This document shows positions 33,153 through 41,961 of a stretch of DNA of 64,000 nt, piece by piece (position 1 is the stretch's first letter; each line of letters starts with the position of its first letter). Source of the stretch: Novosphingobium resinovorum. Lineage in GTDB: Bacteria; Pseudomonadota; Alphaproteobacteria; Sphingomonadales; Sphingomonadaceae. The notes beneath the pieces were generated by a model. That model was not told the DNA's origin. It made no database searches and saw only the letters and a program-made list of their open reading frames with translations. The translations under genes and the position numbers were made by a program. Location: contig NZ_CP017077.1 of the NCBI RefSeq assembly GCF_001742225.1, positions 868,001-932,000 on the forward strand. Reading direction: 5' to 3'.

Positions 33153-33419
33153 ATGCCTGCACTATCGAAGATGGATGGTCCGCTTGACCTCGGAGGCTAT
33201 GAGACCAGTTCGAAATCCTTGCCTTTCGGGCGCTGGATACTGGAACAGTCCGAGAGAGGCGGCTTCATTGGCCAACTCGCCTCGATCGCCAGATCGGATC
33301 GTGGGTTCCCGAAGGACGGCACCCCCGATGCGGTCCGCAAGCGCCTGGGAGACACCGGCGCAGATCCAGAAATGTTCGAAGCGGTCGACGACGCCGAGAT
33401 GGATTGGGTATCCTGGTGA
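33153..33419 (+). CDS. Small protein, YozE-like
   Basis: 88 residues. The core FGRWILEQSERGGFIGQLA...DRGFPKDGT...RKRLGDTGAD resembles the YozE SAM-like fold of small cytoplasmic proteins. Its stop overlaps the GTG start of the next gene by four bases (GTGA), so the two are coupled. Confidence 0.6.
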   Translation: MPALSKMDGPLDLGGYETSSKSLPFGRWILEQSERGGFIGQLASIARSDRGFPKDGTPDAVRKRLGDTGADPEMFEAVDDAEMDWVSW

Positions 33420-33688
33420 CCGGCCCTATAGCCGACGATGCCTTAATCGCGCTGGCCCAGCACCGCTTCAACCAAGCCGATAGGGCCGACGCCACACATG
33501 AGGACTGCCGCCAGCTGCGCGGCATTTTTCCCGCCGTTCTGCAGCGCCTGCGGGAGAAGGTGGAGATCACGCGCGATCTTGTCTGCATCGAGGGCAACGA
33601 CCTGTCTGATGCGGCGAGGCTCGCACCGCCAGCCAACACCGAGCCGAAGCAGGACGATCAACTGCAGCTATCCCTTACCCATTTTTGA
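33416..33688 (+). CDS. Small hypothetical protein coupled to the YozE-like gene
   Basis: 90 residues from the GTG at 33416, inside a GTGA overlap with the preceding stop. Mostly helical (LIALAQHRFNQADRADA, GIFPAVLQRLREKVEI) with a charged C-terminus. Function unknown. Confidence 0.6.
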   Translation: MTGPIADDALIALAQHRFNQADRADATHEDCRQLRGIFPAVLQRLREKVEITRDLVCIEGNDLSDAARLAPPANTEPKQDDQLQLSLTHF

Positions 33689-33762
33689 GCCTCCGCCGAT
33701 CGGCGCGTGAGCCACGTAAACCAAGCGGATCTCCAAGACGTTCCTATCCTGAGGAACAAGTC

Positions 33763-33933
33763 ATGGTTGACGTGAAAACCTGGGCCCGGCGCACGTTCCG
33801 CAAGCTAGCGCTGGGCCACTTTATCGGGATCGAGACCATCAAGGTTTGGATACTGCGTAGGGGGAGAATATTTTCAGGTCGCAGCAACCGTTCTTGCCGG
33901 TCTGCCTTTATCACATACCCTCATCCTGGTTGA
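33763..33933 (+). CDS. Possible short basic protein
   Basis: 56 residues from an ATG preceded by GAGGAACAAG. The N-terminus is MVDVKTWARRTFRKLALGHF; the C-terminal half looks random. Perhaps a gene start cut off by rearrangement. The rest of 33689-34059 shows nothing. Confidence 0.3.
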   Translation: MVDVKTWARRTFRKLALGHFIGIETIKVWILRRGRIFSGRSNRSCRSAFITYPHPG

Positions 33934-34059
33934 CCTAACCCGCAACTGGAGATTCCCTGGGGCCTGGTCGCGGGATGTATCTTCTACACCGGCCAGGCCT
34001 CATTTTTCCGTCACCTTGATGAAGGGTGACGATGCACGAATTGGGAACGGGAGGATTGC

Positions 34060-34236
34060 TTGATAACTGGACGTCCGATTATGGAGCGCGCTTTCGAGAT
34101 CGCTCGAGAAGGCAGCTGCAAGAACCTGCAAAGCCTGGCTATCGCACTTGCGAAAGAGGGCTTCACCAATGTGGATTCTCATTTGGAAGGACCGTCTCTG
34201 CGAAAACAGCTGGGCGCACTGATGCGAGCCTCCTAA
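34060..34236 (+). CDS. Short conserved-looking protein upstream of htpG
   Basis: 58 residues, probably from a TTG at 34060 with GGGAGG five bases upstream (next in-frame ATG 34081). It reads ITGRPIMERAFEIAREG, then ALAKEGFTNVDSHLEGPSL and LRKQLGALMRAS. This resembles a family of very short helical proteins (PIxERAFELAR...EGPSLRKQL) that I recall from alphaproteobacteria. Function unknown. Confidence 0.5.
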   Translation: MITGRPIMERAFEIAREGSCKNLQSLAIALAKEGFTNVDSHLEGPSLRKQLGALMRAS

Positions 34237-34287
34237 ATCAAATGGGTGGGCTGCCAGTCCTCACCCGCATATCCGAGAGTCGGCCCT

Positions 34288-34316
34288 CTTGAACGTGGAA
34301 ACGTTCCGATCCATCT
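34288..34316 (+). promoter_or_regulatory. RpoH-type heat-shock promoter of htpG
   Basis: CTTGAA at 34288-34293, a spacer of exactly 17 bases, then CCATCT at 34311-34316, close to the alphaproteobacterial sigma-32 consensus. It lies about 40 bases upstream of the htpG start codon. The spacer includes the small palindrome GGAAACGTTCC. Confidence 0.75.
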
Positions 34317-34354
34317 GGCTGGCATAAGTCCGAAACATGTGAGCCGAAGAGACG

Positions 34355-36241
34355 ATGACGACCGAGACGTTTGCCGCCCCTGAGACCCGCGCCTTCGAGG
34401 CCGATGTTTCCAAGCTCCTGCACATGATGGTCCATTCGGTCTATTCGGACCGGGACGTGTTCCTGCGCGAGCTTATCTCCAACGCTGCCGATGCCTGCGA
34501 GAAGCTGCGCTACGAAGCGATCTCCCGGCCCGAACTGCTTGGCGACGACGCCCAGCCGCGCATCACCGTGACGCTAGACAAGGAGGCCGGAACCCTCACC
34601 GTCACGGACAATGGCATCGGGATGTCCGCGATCGACATGGCCGAGACCCTGGGCACCATTGCCCGGTCGGGGACGAAGGCGTTCATGGACAGGCTCGCCG
34701 CCGACAAGAACGGCGAGGGACAGCAGCTCATCGGCCAGTTCGGCGTGGGCTTCTACTCGGCCTTCATGGTCGCGGGCAAAGTCGAGGTCGTCTCCCGCCG
34801 CGCGGGTGAGGACGAGGCGGCGAGCTGGGCATCCGATGGTTCGGGCACTTACACCATAGCTCCGGTCGATCCCGCTGCCGCCCCCTTGCGGGGAACGAGG
34901 GTAACGCTGACCTTGCTCGACGAAGCGAAAAGCTATGCCGAGCTCTACACTGTCGAACGGATCGTCAAGGCTCAGTCGGGCCACGTCCCGGTGCCGATAT
35001 TCGTGGAGGAAACCGGGAGCGAGGAAGAAGCTCGGCAGCTTGCCGACGGCGCGGCGCTGTGGGCCAGGTCGAAGTCGGACATCAGCGAGGATGAGTATGC
35101 CGACTTCTATCGCAGCGTGGCGGGGCAGTTCGACAAGCCGGCGATGACGCTGCACTACCGGGCCGAAGGGCGGCACGAGTATTCGGTGCTGACCTTCATC
35201 CCGGAGAGCAAGCCTTTCGACCTCTTCGACCCCGACCGCAATGGCCGCATCAAACTCTATGTGCGAAGGGTTTTCATCACCGACGAAGCGGAGATCCTCC
35301 CGCGCTATCTGCGATTTGTGCGCGGCCTCGTCGATTCCGCGGACCTCCCGCTCAACATGTCGCGCGAGATGATCCAGGAAAGCCCCGTGCTGTCGGCCAT
35401 CCAGAAAGGCGTGAGCAATCGCATCCTCTCGGAACTCGACAAGCTGTCGGAGAGTGACGCCGATCGCTACGCGGCGATCTGGGACAATTTCGGGGCAGTG
35501 CTCAAGGAAGGGCTTTACGAAGATTACGAGCGGCGCGCGCAGTTGCTTGGGCTTGCTCGCTTCAAGACGACGGCATCGAACGGCGAGTGGCGCTCGCTCA
35601 AGGATTATGTAGCGGGGCTCAAGGAAAATCAGACTGCGATCTTCTATGCTACCGGCGATGACCTCGATAGGATCGCGACGTCTCCCCAGCTCGAAGGGTT
35701 CAAGGCACGGGGCATCGAGGTCTTGCTGCTGCCCGACCAGGTCGACAATTTCTGGACGACGATGGGCGTCGATTATGAAGGCAAACCCTTCAAGTCGGTG
35801 ACGCAGGGCTCCAGCGACCTCAGCCTGATCCCTTTGGCAGAGGAGAGCGCAGATACATCGAACGCGGCAGAGGATGTCAGCGGGTTCATCGCCTTTGCCA
35901 AGGAGGTGCTGGCGGATCACGTCTCCGACGTCCGTATCTCCGACCGTTTGACCACCAGCGCCGTGTGCATCGTGGCGCCGGACAACGCCATGGATCTTCA
36001 GCTTGAGAAGATGCTGGCCGCCGCCGGCCGTGCGCCCGAACGCGAAAAGCCTGTGCTGGAAGTGAATGCGCGCCATGGGCTAATCGCCAGGTTGGACCAG
36101 TCGACGGCGAGCGAGGATGAGCGGCGGGACATCGCATTCCTGTTGTTCGATGAGGCGCGTATCGCCGAGGGAGAAGCTCCCGCCGATCCGCGAGCCTTCG
36201 CGCAGCGGCTGGAACGTTTGATGGCCAAGACCCTGGGATAA
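34355..36241 (+). CDS. htpG: Chaperone HtpG (bacterial Hsp90)
   Basis: 628 residues, full length. The GHKL ATP-binding domain is intact: FLRELISNAADACEKLRYEA (Glu/Asn of helix 1), VTDNGIGMSAIDM, IARSGTKAFM and GQFGVGFYSAFMVAG. The middle domain includes LYVRRVFITDEAEILPRYLRFVRGLVDS and DLPLNMSREMIQ. The C-terminal dimerisation region ends RLERLMAKTLG. Role: ATP-dependent folding of client proteins. Preceded by a heat-shock promoter and followed by a terminator, so it is a single-gene unit. Confidence 0.97.
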   Translation: MTTETFAAPETRAFEADVSKLLHMMVHSVYSDRDVFLRELISNAADACEKLRYEAISRPELLGDDAQPRITVTLDKEAGTLTVTDNGIGMSAIDMAETLGTIARSGTKAFMDRLAADKNGEGQQLIGQFGVGFYSAFMVAGKVEVVSRRAGEDEAASWASDGSGTYTIAPVDPAAAPLRGTRVTLTLLDEAKSYAELYTVERIVKAQSGHVPVPIFVEETGSEEEARQLADGAALWARSKSDISEDEYADFYRSVAGQFDKPAMTLHYRAEGRHEYSVLTFIPESKPFDLFDPDRNGRIKLYVRRVFITDEAEILPRYLRFVRGLVDSADLPLNMSREMIQESPVLSAIQKGVSNRILSELDKLSESDADRYAAIWDNFGAVLKEGLYEDYERRAQLLGLARFKTTASNGEWRSLKDYVAGLKENQTAIFYATGDDLDRIATSPQLEGFKARGIEVLLLPDQVDNFWTTMGVDYEGKPFKSVTQGSSDLSLIPLAEESADTSNAAEDVSGFIAFAKEVLADHVSDVRISDRLTTSAVCIVAPDNAMDLQLEKMLAAAGRAPEREKPVLEVNARHGLIARLDQSTASEDERRDIAFLLFDEARIAEGEAPADPRAFAQRLERLMAKTLG

Positions 36242-36251
36242 TACAGGACAG

Positions 36252-36280
36252 GGGGAGCCGACGGGCTCCCCTTTGTTTTT
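36252..36280 (+). terminator. Rho-independent terminator of htpG
   Basis: GGGGAGCC-GAC-GGGCTCCCC followed by TTTGTTTTTT, beginning 11 bases after the htpG stop. Confidence 0.85.
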
Positions 36281-36296
36281 TGCGGCTCCCAATACG

Positions 36297-36425
36297 CTGC
36301 ATGTTGTCCATCATCTCGACTATGTCGTCCCGGTGACAGGCCAAGGCACCTTCGGCCACGACAAATATTCGCGGGGGATGGATGCACTGCGCGAGAGCGG
36401 CGTACCGATGACCGCCCACGTCCTG
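36297..36425 (+). pseudogene. N-terminal fragment of a histone-deacetylase-family protein
   Basis: Reads LHVVHHLDYVVPVTGQGTFG then HDKYSRGMDALRESGVPMTAHV, resembling the start of bacterial HDAC/acetoin-utilisation-like amidohydrolases. There is no good start codon and the similarity ends near 36425; the catalytic domain is absent. Confidence 0.45.
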
Positions 36426-36911
36426 GACGGTAACCGAACGTCGTTCCCGAGCCAGCCGACACATGATTGCGGTCCCCTGCTGATCGGCGGTCGCAATGGC
36501 GCTAATCGATTTTGTCGGGTTGGAACGTTCCTGCTGGCACAAGCAAACGACGATATTTGGTCGGATTGGCCGGCAGACGATAGTCCGGTTTAGAACCGAG
36601 TTTCGATGATAGCTGTCCCCAGGCGGCGTCGGCTGCCGAGCAATATGGCCGTCGACCGGCGAGGCCGTAAACGGCAGGTTTTGTTACCAAACCTGCCGCG
36701 TGGTGCCGCTACGACGAGAGAAAATCCTTCAGCCCGGCATATACCGCGTTTCCGTAGCACAGTATCCTGAGCAGATCGGAAATCCTCGACTTAACCGACG
36801 GATTTCGCCCAACTGTCGTTAACGCTTTTCCAACTAGGTCGAATACTGGAGATGGTAATGGGCGACACCGGGACCGGTGTTGGATTTTCCCTCAGGCTCG
36901 CAGCGGCAAGC
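36426..36911. other. Gene-free stretch
   Basis: About 490 bases with no recognised gene, RNA or repeat. It marks the boundary between the htpG unit and the less GC-rich hydrolase cluster. Confidence 0.4.
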
Positions 36912-38006
36912 CTAGCTTGGGCATTTGACTGCCCGTACGAGTACCCATCCGCCAGAAGTGGCACTCGTCAAATTTGGAGTCGGATTAGACGGCTTCTCTT
37001 CGATGCTGGCACATTGCCCAGCCTTGAACGCGCCTAGGTATTCGCTATGCTTTGTAGGCTCCTCGCGCACCCTTGCTGTCGAGGTCGCCCGCATCAACGT
37101 GCCGCGGTCAAGGCCGCTGTAAGCCGGTAAAGCGGCAGTTCCGCGTACTCGAAAAACCCCGTCCTCCGTCGAACGGCCCTGCCGCTCTTCGAAATAGACA
37201 AACCCTGTCAGCGGTTGTCCGTTAGCGCCTAGCGATATTTCATTTTCCGTCGGGGGCGGCAGAATATTCTTTTGCGATAACAGTGAGATCGCTAGCCAAA
37301 AGCATAGTGCGGCTAGGCCTGCGGCGATGACCCACCGCCAAGGCAGGTCTAGAAACCTGAACCACCACGGATTAATCGGATAGGACCGATAAGCGGTGGG
37401 CGTCACTGTTCCTGACTGGAAGAATGGTAACCAAAACTTTCTTACGAAATCCTCGTCAAAAAAGTCCGAATGGCTGAACGGATGCCGCCGATCATCGAAT
37501 GGATGTCCTATTCCGTAAGTGCCGCCGTTGCCGTAGCCCCAAGTTATGGAAGCGGCGATTACCGGCCATACATCCTTTGTCCCGTAATCATTGATAAGAG
37601 TACCTTTAACACTCGCACGCTGCACCGCCTGCCAATTACATTCCTGCCCCTTGATCGCTCCGCAAAGGATCAGGTTATCTATATCGATAGCCGGATTCTC
37701 CGCCAAAATTTCGTGGATCGCGTGCGTTCCGTAACTGTGAGCTATGACGGTTAGCTTGCTCCCCGTGCTCTTTGCTACGCGCGCCGCATCAAGCAGGTCT
37801 TTCAGTGTCTTTTTGATAGGGGGTAACCTAGTGGGGCCAGGGAGTAAAAAGCTGAGCAGGTCGAACTTGCCGTATCTCGTCGAAAAGACCCTCACGCCTC
37901 CTACATCCTCAAGCATAGCGGTCACTCGCTCCTGCCAGGCAGCATGCGTTCGGATGCCATGGATCAAATGAACTACGTGCCCCTGCCCCCCAAATTCTGT
38001 CACCAT
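36912..38006 (-). CDS. Membrane-anchored alpha/beta hydrolase with SH3-like C-terminus
   Basis: 364 residues. The N-terminal hydrolase domain has the oxyanion strand VVHLIHGIRTHAAWQ and a nucleophile elbow VIAHSYGTHA with Ser91 as the likely catalytic residue; the His may be in GHPFDDRRHPFSHSDFF. A transmembrane segment (WVIAAGLAALCFWLAISLL, about residues 228-246) separates it from a C-terminal domain of about 100 residues that looks SH3-like (TSTARVREEPTKHSEYLGAF...GGWVLVRAV). No signal peptide, so the catalytic part is probably cytoplasmic and the SH3-like part periplasmic. It is the distal gene of a three-gene minus-strand unit. Substrate unknown. Confidence 0.7.
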   Translation of the reverse strand: MVTEFGGQGHVVHLIHGIRTHAAWQERVTAMLEDVGGVRVFSTRYGKFDLLSFLLPGPTRLPPIKKTLKDLLDAARVAKSTGSKLTVIAHSYGTHAIHEILAENPAIDIDNLILCGAIKGQECNWQAVQRASVKGTLINDYGTKDVWPVIAASITWGYGNGGTYGIGHPFDDRRHPFSHSDFFDEDFVRKFWLPFFQSGTVTPTAYRSYPINPWWFRFLDLPWRWVIAAGLAALCFWLAISLLSQKNILPPPTENEISLGANGQPLTGFVYFEERQGRSTEDGVFRVRGTAALPAYSGLDRGTLMRATSTARVREEPTKHSEYLGAFKAGQCASIEEKPSNPTPNLTSATSGGWVLVRAVKCPS

Positions 38007-38261
38007 GTCAATTTTCGCCCCTCATATTATGCAAATCTTGCTGGTCGGGCTCCACTAAGCGAGCTTATAGAGTCGCTGACAGACCTCAGGCCTCATATGG
38101 CACCTTTTGCGATAGCTGCTATCATACATCGGCGCGATGAAATGCCTCTCCCCGACAGGCAAGCCGCGATCTTGGTTTCGTCGGCAACGGACGGGCATTG
38201 GCGGCGTTTCTTCCGAGATGCTGGCACTACACCATCGAATAGACAGGCGGCCAATATCCGG

Positions 38262-38684
38262 CTAGAGGTCTGCGACTGCACTGCCGGCATTGACCAGCGC
38301 TACGATGGTGGCCGGTGAGGGTGTTGCCGCCGCCGCGAGTAGTGCCAGACCAAGGTCGAGAACTTTCGCGATCTTGGTCAGTAATTCCGACACTTCCTTG
38401 ATCTGCTTGATTTTGGCCTGCGCAGCGACACTGACCTCGCCGATCGTGCTGAGTTCGCCCTCATATTCCTTAAGGCCCTCGCTCACCGCAGCCGCGGTCA
38501 GCTTCGAATTGAGCGCTGATAGGCTGTTCAGCTGTCCCTGTAGCCGCGTATATCGCTGCTCCCACAGTAGCGCGCCGACAGGATCATCTGGCTTGTCTCC
38601 AAGCGCGAGTTGCGCGTCTAGGGTGCGCTTGGCGCCGATCCTGCAGAGGTCTGCGACGCTCCGGAGATTTTGTGCAACTGTCAT
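38262..38684 (-). CDS. Helical protein with hydrophobic C-terminus
   Basis: 140 residues. Helices with coiled-coil character (YTRLQGQLNSLSALNSKL, AQAKIKQIKEVSELLTKI) are followed by a hydrophobic stretch (LGLALLAAAATPSPATIVALV). No signal peptide. The family is unknown. It starts 12 bases after the lipoprotein stop and lies upstream of the hydrolase gene. Confidence 0.6.
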   Translation of the reverse strand: MTVAQNLRSVADLCRIGAKRTLDAQLALGDKPDDPVGALLWEQRYTRLQGQLNSLSALNSKLTAAAVSEGLKEYEGELSTIGEVSVAAQAKIKQIKEVSELLTKIAKVLDLGLALLAAAATPSPATIVALVNAGSAVADL

Positions 38685-38696
38685 GAGCTATTCCCC

Positions 38697-39554
38697 TCAG
38701 CTGAACGCTTTGTCGATGGCATCGATCTTATCATCGAGATCGGAGCCGATCTTGTAGAGCTGCTTGGCAAGATTTTTTGACTTAAGCTTCGCCTTGGAAG
38801 ACTGGAGTTCGGTCAGCGCCGCGCTTGCGTCTTTCAATGAGCCTTGATAATCTGCTACTGCTTTTTCGCGCGCCTCGATTACACCAAGTCGGCGACAGTA
38901 ATCTTGCGCGAGGAGAAACCCCGCACCGCTAAAGCCTGCGGCCTTCGAACCCTTGCACAAATCGGCTGGTGCGCCTTCAACGTTGTCCTTCTGGTCTCGG
39001 ATCTGTTTCACGTAGATGGCGGTCAAGTAGGTCTTTTCTGTATCCAAGCGCCCCAGAAGCGGTAGGCCCAGAACCTCATCGAGCCCGTCTATTACACTTT
39101 TCGCGTTGGGCGCGCCGCGGTCAATCAGTTGCCGTAGGACGTCCTCACGCATCGCGCCCGTGGCGAGCTGGGCGAGAAAGCCGATCAGGCCCGAGACCGC
39201 ATCGACGCGCTCTTTTTTGATGTCGGGGATAGCGGCGATCGATTTCGTCGCCGCCTCGAGGCCCGGCTGGATGGTAAAATTCGAGTCATTTGCCGCGTCC
39301 GTCAGCGCTTTGAAATAGGCGTTCAGCACCTTGTTGGCGGCGACCACGCCTTCTGTAGAGCGCCTCTCGGCCTCGCAGCTCGAAAGCATCGGGTTGAGCG
39401 ACGTCTCGCGCAGGCAAGATCCAGCAATCTCGTTTCCGACGTCATTCCAACTGCTTGTTGCTTTAGTGAGTCGCGCAGATATGTCGCGCACAGCAGACAT
39501 ATCTGCGCATCCTGACACGAGTGTCGCGCAGGCCATCATAGCGATCCGCCTCAT
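38697..39554 (-). CDS. Lipoprotein with long helical body
   Basis: 285 residues with a leader ending in the lipobox VSGC (Cys16). The mature protein is mostly helical, with several Cys (GSCLRE, SSCEAE, DLCKGS, YCRRLG) and a C-terminal coiled coil (QSSKAKLKSKNLAKQLYKI). Probably outer- or inner-membrane anchored facing the periplasm. First gene of the minus-strand trio, divergent from the two-TM protein at 39677. Function unknown. Confidence 0.65.
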   Translation of the reverse strand: MRRIAMMACATLVSGCADMSAVRDISARLTKATSSWNDVGNEIAGSCLRETSLNPMLSSCEAERRSTEGVVAANKVLNAYFKALTDAANDSNFTIQPGLEAATKSIAAIPDIKKERVDAVSGLIGFLAQLATGAMREDVLRQLIDRGAPNAKSVIDGLDEVLGLPLLGRLDTEKTYLTAIYVKQIRDQKDNVEGAPADLCKGSKAAGFSGAGFLLAQDYCRRLGVIEAREKAVADYQGSLKDASAALTELQSSKAKLKSKNLAKQLYKIGSDLDDKIDAIDKAFS

Positions 39555-39676
39555 TTAATTCCCCCTATGCTGATTCGCCCTATACCCCGCAAATATATTG
39601 CTCCATAATTTACTTTGATAGTACATTATCACTGTCCATTCGATGTAAAAAATTCATCTTTCTATATGACTTAGTG
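39555..39676. promoter_or_regulatory. AT-rich divergent promoter region
   Basis: About 120 bases, far richer in A/T than the surroundings (for example GTAAAAAATTCATC, CAAATATATTG). It should drive both the lipoprotein unit (minus) and the two-TM gene (plus). Discrete -35/-10 boxes are not clear enough to assign. Confidence 0.5.
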
Positions 39677-40420
39677 ATGTCGAAGTTTGGCCAAGGAAGC
39701 TTTATGGATTGGCTTTCCAAAATAGACTATGTCGCTGTCATCCGGGAATCAGCACAAAGTCCCTTGGGAACGATTTCTCTGTTCATCATCGTCGTGGGCA
39801 TTGTCGCTGTTTTCTTGTTCAGGCGCACCAAGAGCGAAGGCATCCGGCTCGTAGCGTTTGCTCTTTTGGTGGTCGGAGCGGGCTTGCTGATCTTCCGCGT
39901 TGGGTCCGGTGTAGAGACCGCTGTATCTGACCTCCAGAAGTCGGCCAAGGACACCAAGGTCGAACTAAACAAGGTCACCGCCCAGCAAAAGGCTGAGGAG
40001 AAGCGCCGCGCCGACGAGGCCCAGGCGAGCCAAGCACGACTCGCAGCAATTCGAGAATGCAAAGCTGGGGGCGCGAGGATAGTGAACAGTTGCAGAGCCT
40101 ACGACAAGTCAGGCTTCCATAGTTCACCTTCTGCCAGTTGCGGCCTTACCCTGGATGCCGGCGACGGTCGCTTCTTCGCCCAGAGCGCAGTGACAGTCGA
40201 CAGCCAGCGCTATCATAACATTTCCGGAGCCGACGCAAGCGCTGCGCAGCCAGCCTATGCCAAGACGGAGAGCGGCGAAAGCTATGTGCATCGTTTCAGC
40301 GGGACGATCGGCTGCACGAATGCGCAAGGCACGGGTCGAACGTGCGAGTCCAAGGCCACGATTTCCGCGACGGCGTTCCCCCTCAGTTGTCTTCCGTACA
40401 AAGCCGAACTGGTGAAATAA
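39677..40420 (+). CDS. Two-TM coiled-coil protein
   Basis: 247 residues from the second ATG (39677). Two hydrophobic segments (ISLFIIVVGIVAVFLF about 30-45; LVAFALLVVGAGLLIF about 54-69) are followed by a coiled coil (VTAQQKAEEKRRADEAQASQARL) and a Cys-rich C-terminal domain with six Cys in 120 residues. This suggests an inner-membrane protein with a periplasmic disulfide-bonded domain. Divergently placed to the hydrolase/lipoprotein trio and of similar base composition, so probably part of the same system. Confidence 0.6.
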   Translation: MSKFGQGSFMDWLSKIDYVAVIRESAQSPLGTISLFIIVVGIVAVFLFRRTKSEGIRLVAFALLVVGAGLLIFRVGSGVETAVSDLQKSAKDTKVELNKVTAQQKAEEKRRADEAQASQARLAAIRECKAGGARIVNSCRAYDKSGFHSSPSASCGLTLDAGDGRFFAQSAVTVDSQRYHNISGADASAAQPAYAKTESGESYVHRFSGTIGCTNAQGTGRTCESKATISATAFPLSCLPYKAELVK

Positions 40421-41040
40421 TGGTCGTCGGGTCCGGCCTCGAAGCTCAGCAGGTTGGCGAGGCCGACACCCATCCAGATAGGTCGATATGGACAGGGTTA
40501 CCTCTTGGTGATTGGCGTGCCAATAAGTCATCGGCTGGATGTCGGCTCCTGACTAGCAGCTACCGTCAGGCCTATCGCTCTAGAACGACAGAAATGTCTC
40601 AGCCTGGTCTAAGCAGAATGTCCGCTCATTGGTTTGCCACCATCTCGGTCGAACGGCTTGAATGGGCGCAGTGCCGCCCGGCAGTCCCCGTAAAGCTGGC
40701 CGTTCGCCGACTGACCGGCTTCAAAGTTCGATTAGGGGAAAGCTGCCGTTCGCGCACCCATGCGACCTGTGCCTTCAACCCATCTCTCGAGCATCGAAGG
40801 GGCATTTGGTACACAATCCGGCAGTCGGCGATCTGACAGGGCGAGAACCCTGTCGACGGATCCGCTGGTTCCGCGCCCATGGTAGGCAAGTCATGAACGG
40901 CGACTGCCTGACGCCGCAACCTGCCCGTCTTCGATCACACGGGAAATCGAACGCTTCGCCATCATGGCCGCGAAACAAGCAGGCTGTTGTAACGCGCGGT
41001 TTCTGTTGCCTATTGTCGTCGCATAAGCGTGGGAGATGTG
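40421..41040. other. Gene-free stretch with a repeat-like fragment
   Basis: About 620 bases without a supported gene. At 40617 GAATGTCCGCTCATTGG resembles the head of the array repeat (ATGTCCGCT), but the hairpin and tail are missing. It also contains the promoter of the next operon. Confidence 0.4.
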
Positions 41041-41961
41041 ATGAAGCTTGGAATTGTCGCCTGTGGGCTGCTCATGCTCTCTCCCGCGATGGCGCAGGCG
41101 CGAGCCTCGCAGTGGTGGTACGTGACGCAGGGCGCCGACAAGGTATTGTTCGTCGATGTCGAGTCGATCGTGCGCGATGGCGACATTGTGCGGTACGAGG
41201 CCAGCCAGATCCTGCGCGAGCCCGGCAACCCCGCCGCCTCGTTGCGTGCCTCCATGACGGGAAACTGCCGCGAACAAACCGAAACGTGGGACCTCGTCCT
41301 GCGCTACGGCGCCGATGACGAACGGCTGGACGAGACAGCGCTGAGCTATGGGGGGCCTAATCCCGTAGAAGGTGGGTCGGTGGGTGCCGCGCAGTTGCAG
41401 TTCGTCTGCGCCACCGATCGACCCCTGGGCGGTGGTTTTCCTCTCGCGATCGACCAGGTCGCTTTCGCCGAGGCCCTGATCGCCGACACCAAGGCTTCGG
41501 TAAGCCCGGCAGACATGCACGAACGGATGCGCGCGGACCCCAGGGTGCCGGTCATCCGGTCCAGGGCACCGTCGCCCGACACGTTCGGGACACCGCAGGC
41601 GACCACTGCGGGTCACGCCGTCGTCCCGCCTCGCGACTATGCCAAGGGAGTGGGGATTCCCGATGTCCCGAATTATGACACGGTCGAAAGCGGCACGATC
41701 TACGATATTGCCTATGGCGGGATCGAGAATGGGGAACTGACCTTCGAGGTGCGCGGCTACAGCATCGATGATCTTGCACACGCCAGCAGCGCCCAGCCTA
41801 TGCGCTTCCCGGTATCCCAAAAGACGATCCGTATCCGCAACATCGAAATCGAAGTTCTGGCCGCTACCCCACAGGGCCTGCGCTTCCGCGCGAACCTTGC
41901 TACGGAGGACGCGGACAACGCGCCATTCGTGTGCGCCGATCCGGCGTGCACAACGCAATGA
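41041..41961 (+). CDS. Secreted protein, surface-adhesin-E-like N-terminal half
   Basis: 306 residues from the ATG at 41041 with a Sec signal peptide cleaved after AMA|QARA or nearby. Residues about 25-130 (WWYVTQGADKVLFVDVESI...CREQTETWD) resemble the surface-adhesin protein E-like beta domain. The second half is less typical, with two Cys at the very end (VCADPACTTQ). First gene of an exported three-gene operon; its stop overlaps the next start (ATGA). Confidence 0.65.
   Translation: MKLGIVACGLLMLSPAMAQARASQWWYVTQGADKVLFVDVESIVRDGDIVRYEASQILREPGNPAASLRASMTGNCREQTETWDLVLRYGADDERLDETALSYGGPNPVEGGSVGAAQLQFVCATDRPLGGGFPLAIDQVAFAEALIADTKASVSPADMHERMRADPRVPVIRSRAPSPDTFGTPQATTAGHAVVPPRDYAKGVGIPDVPNYDTVESGTIYDIAYGGIENGELTFEVRGYSIDDLAHASSAQPMRFPVSQKTIRIRNIEIEVLAATPQGLRFRANLATEDADNAPFVCADPACTTQ

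Noticed and set aside
34574..36076. 500-codon minus-strand open frame
   Set aside because: Antisense of htpG, which is fully conserved on the plus strand.
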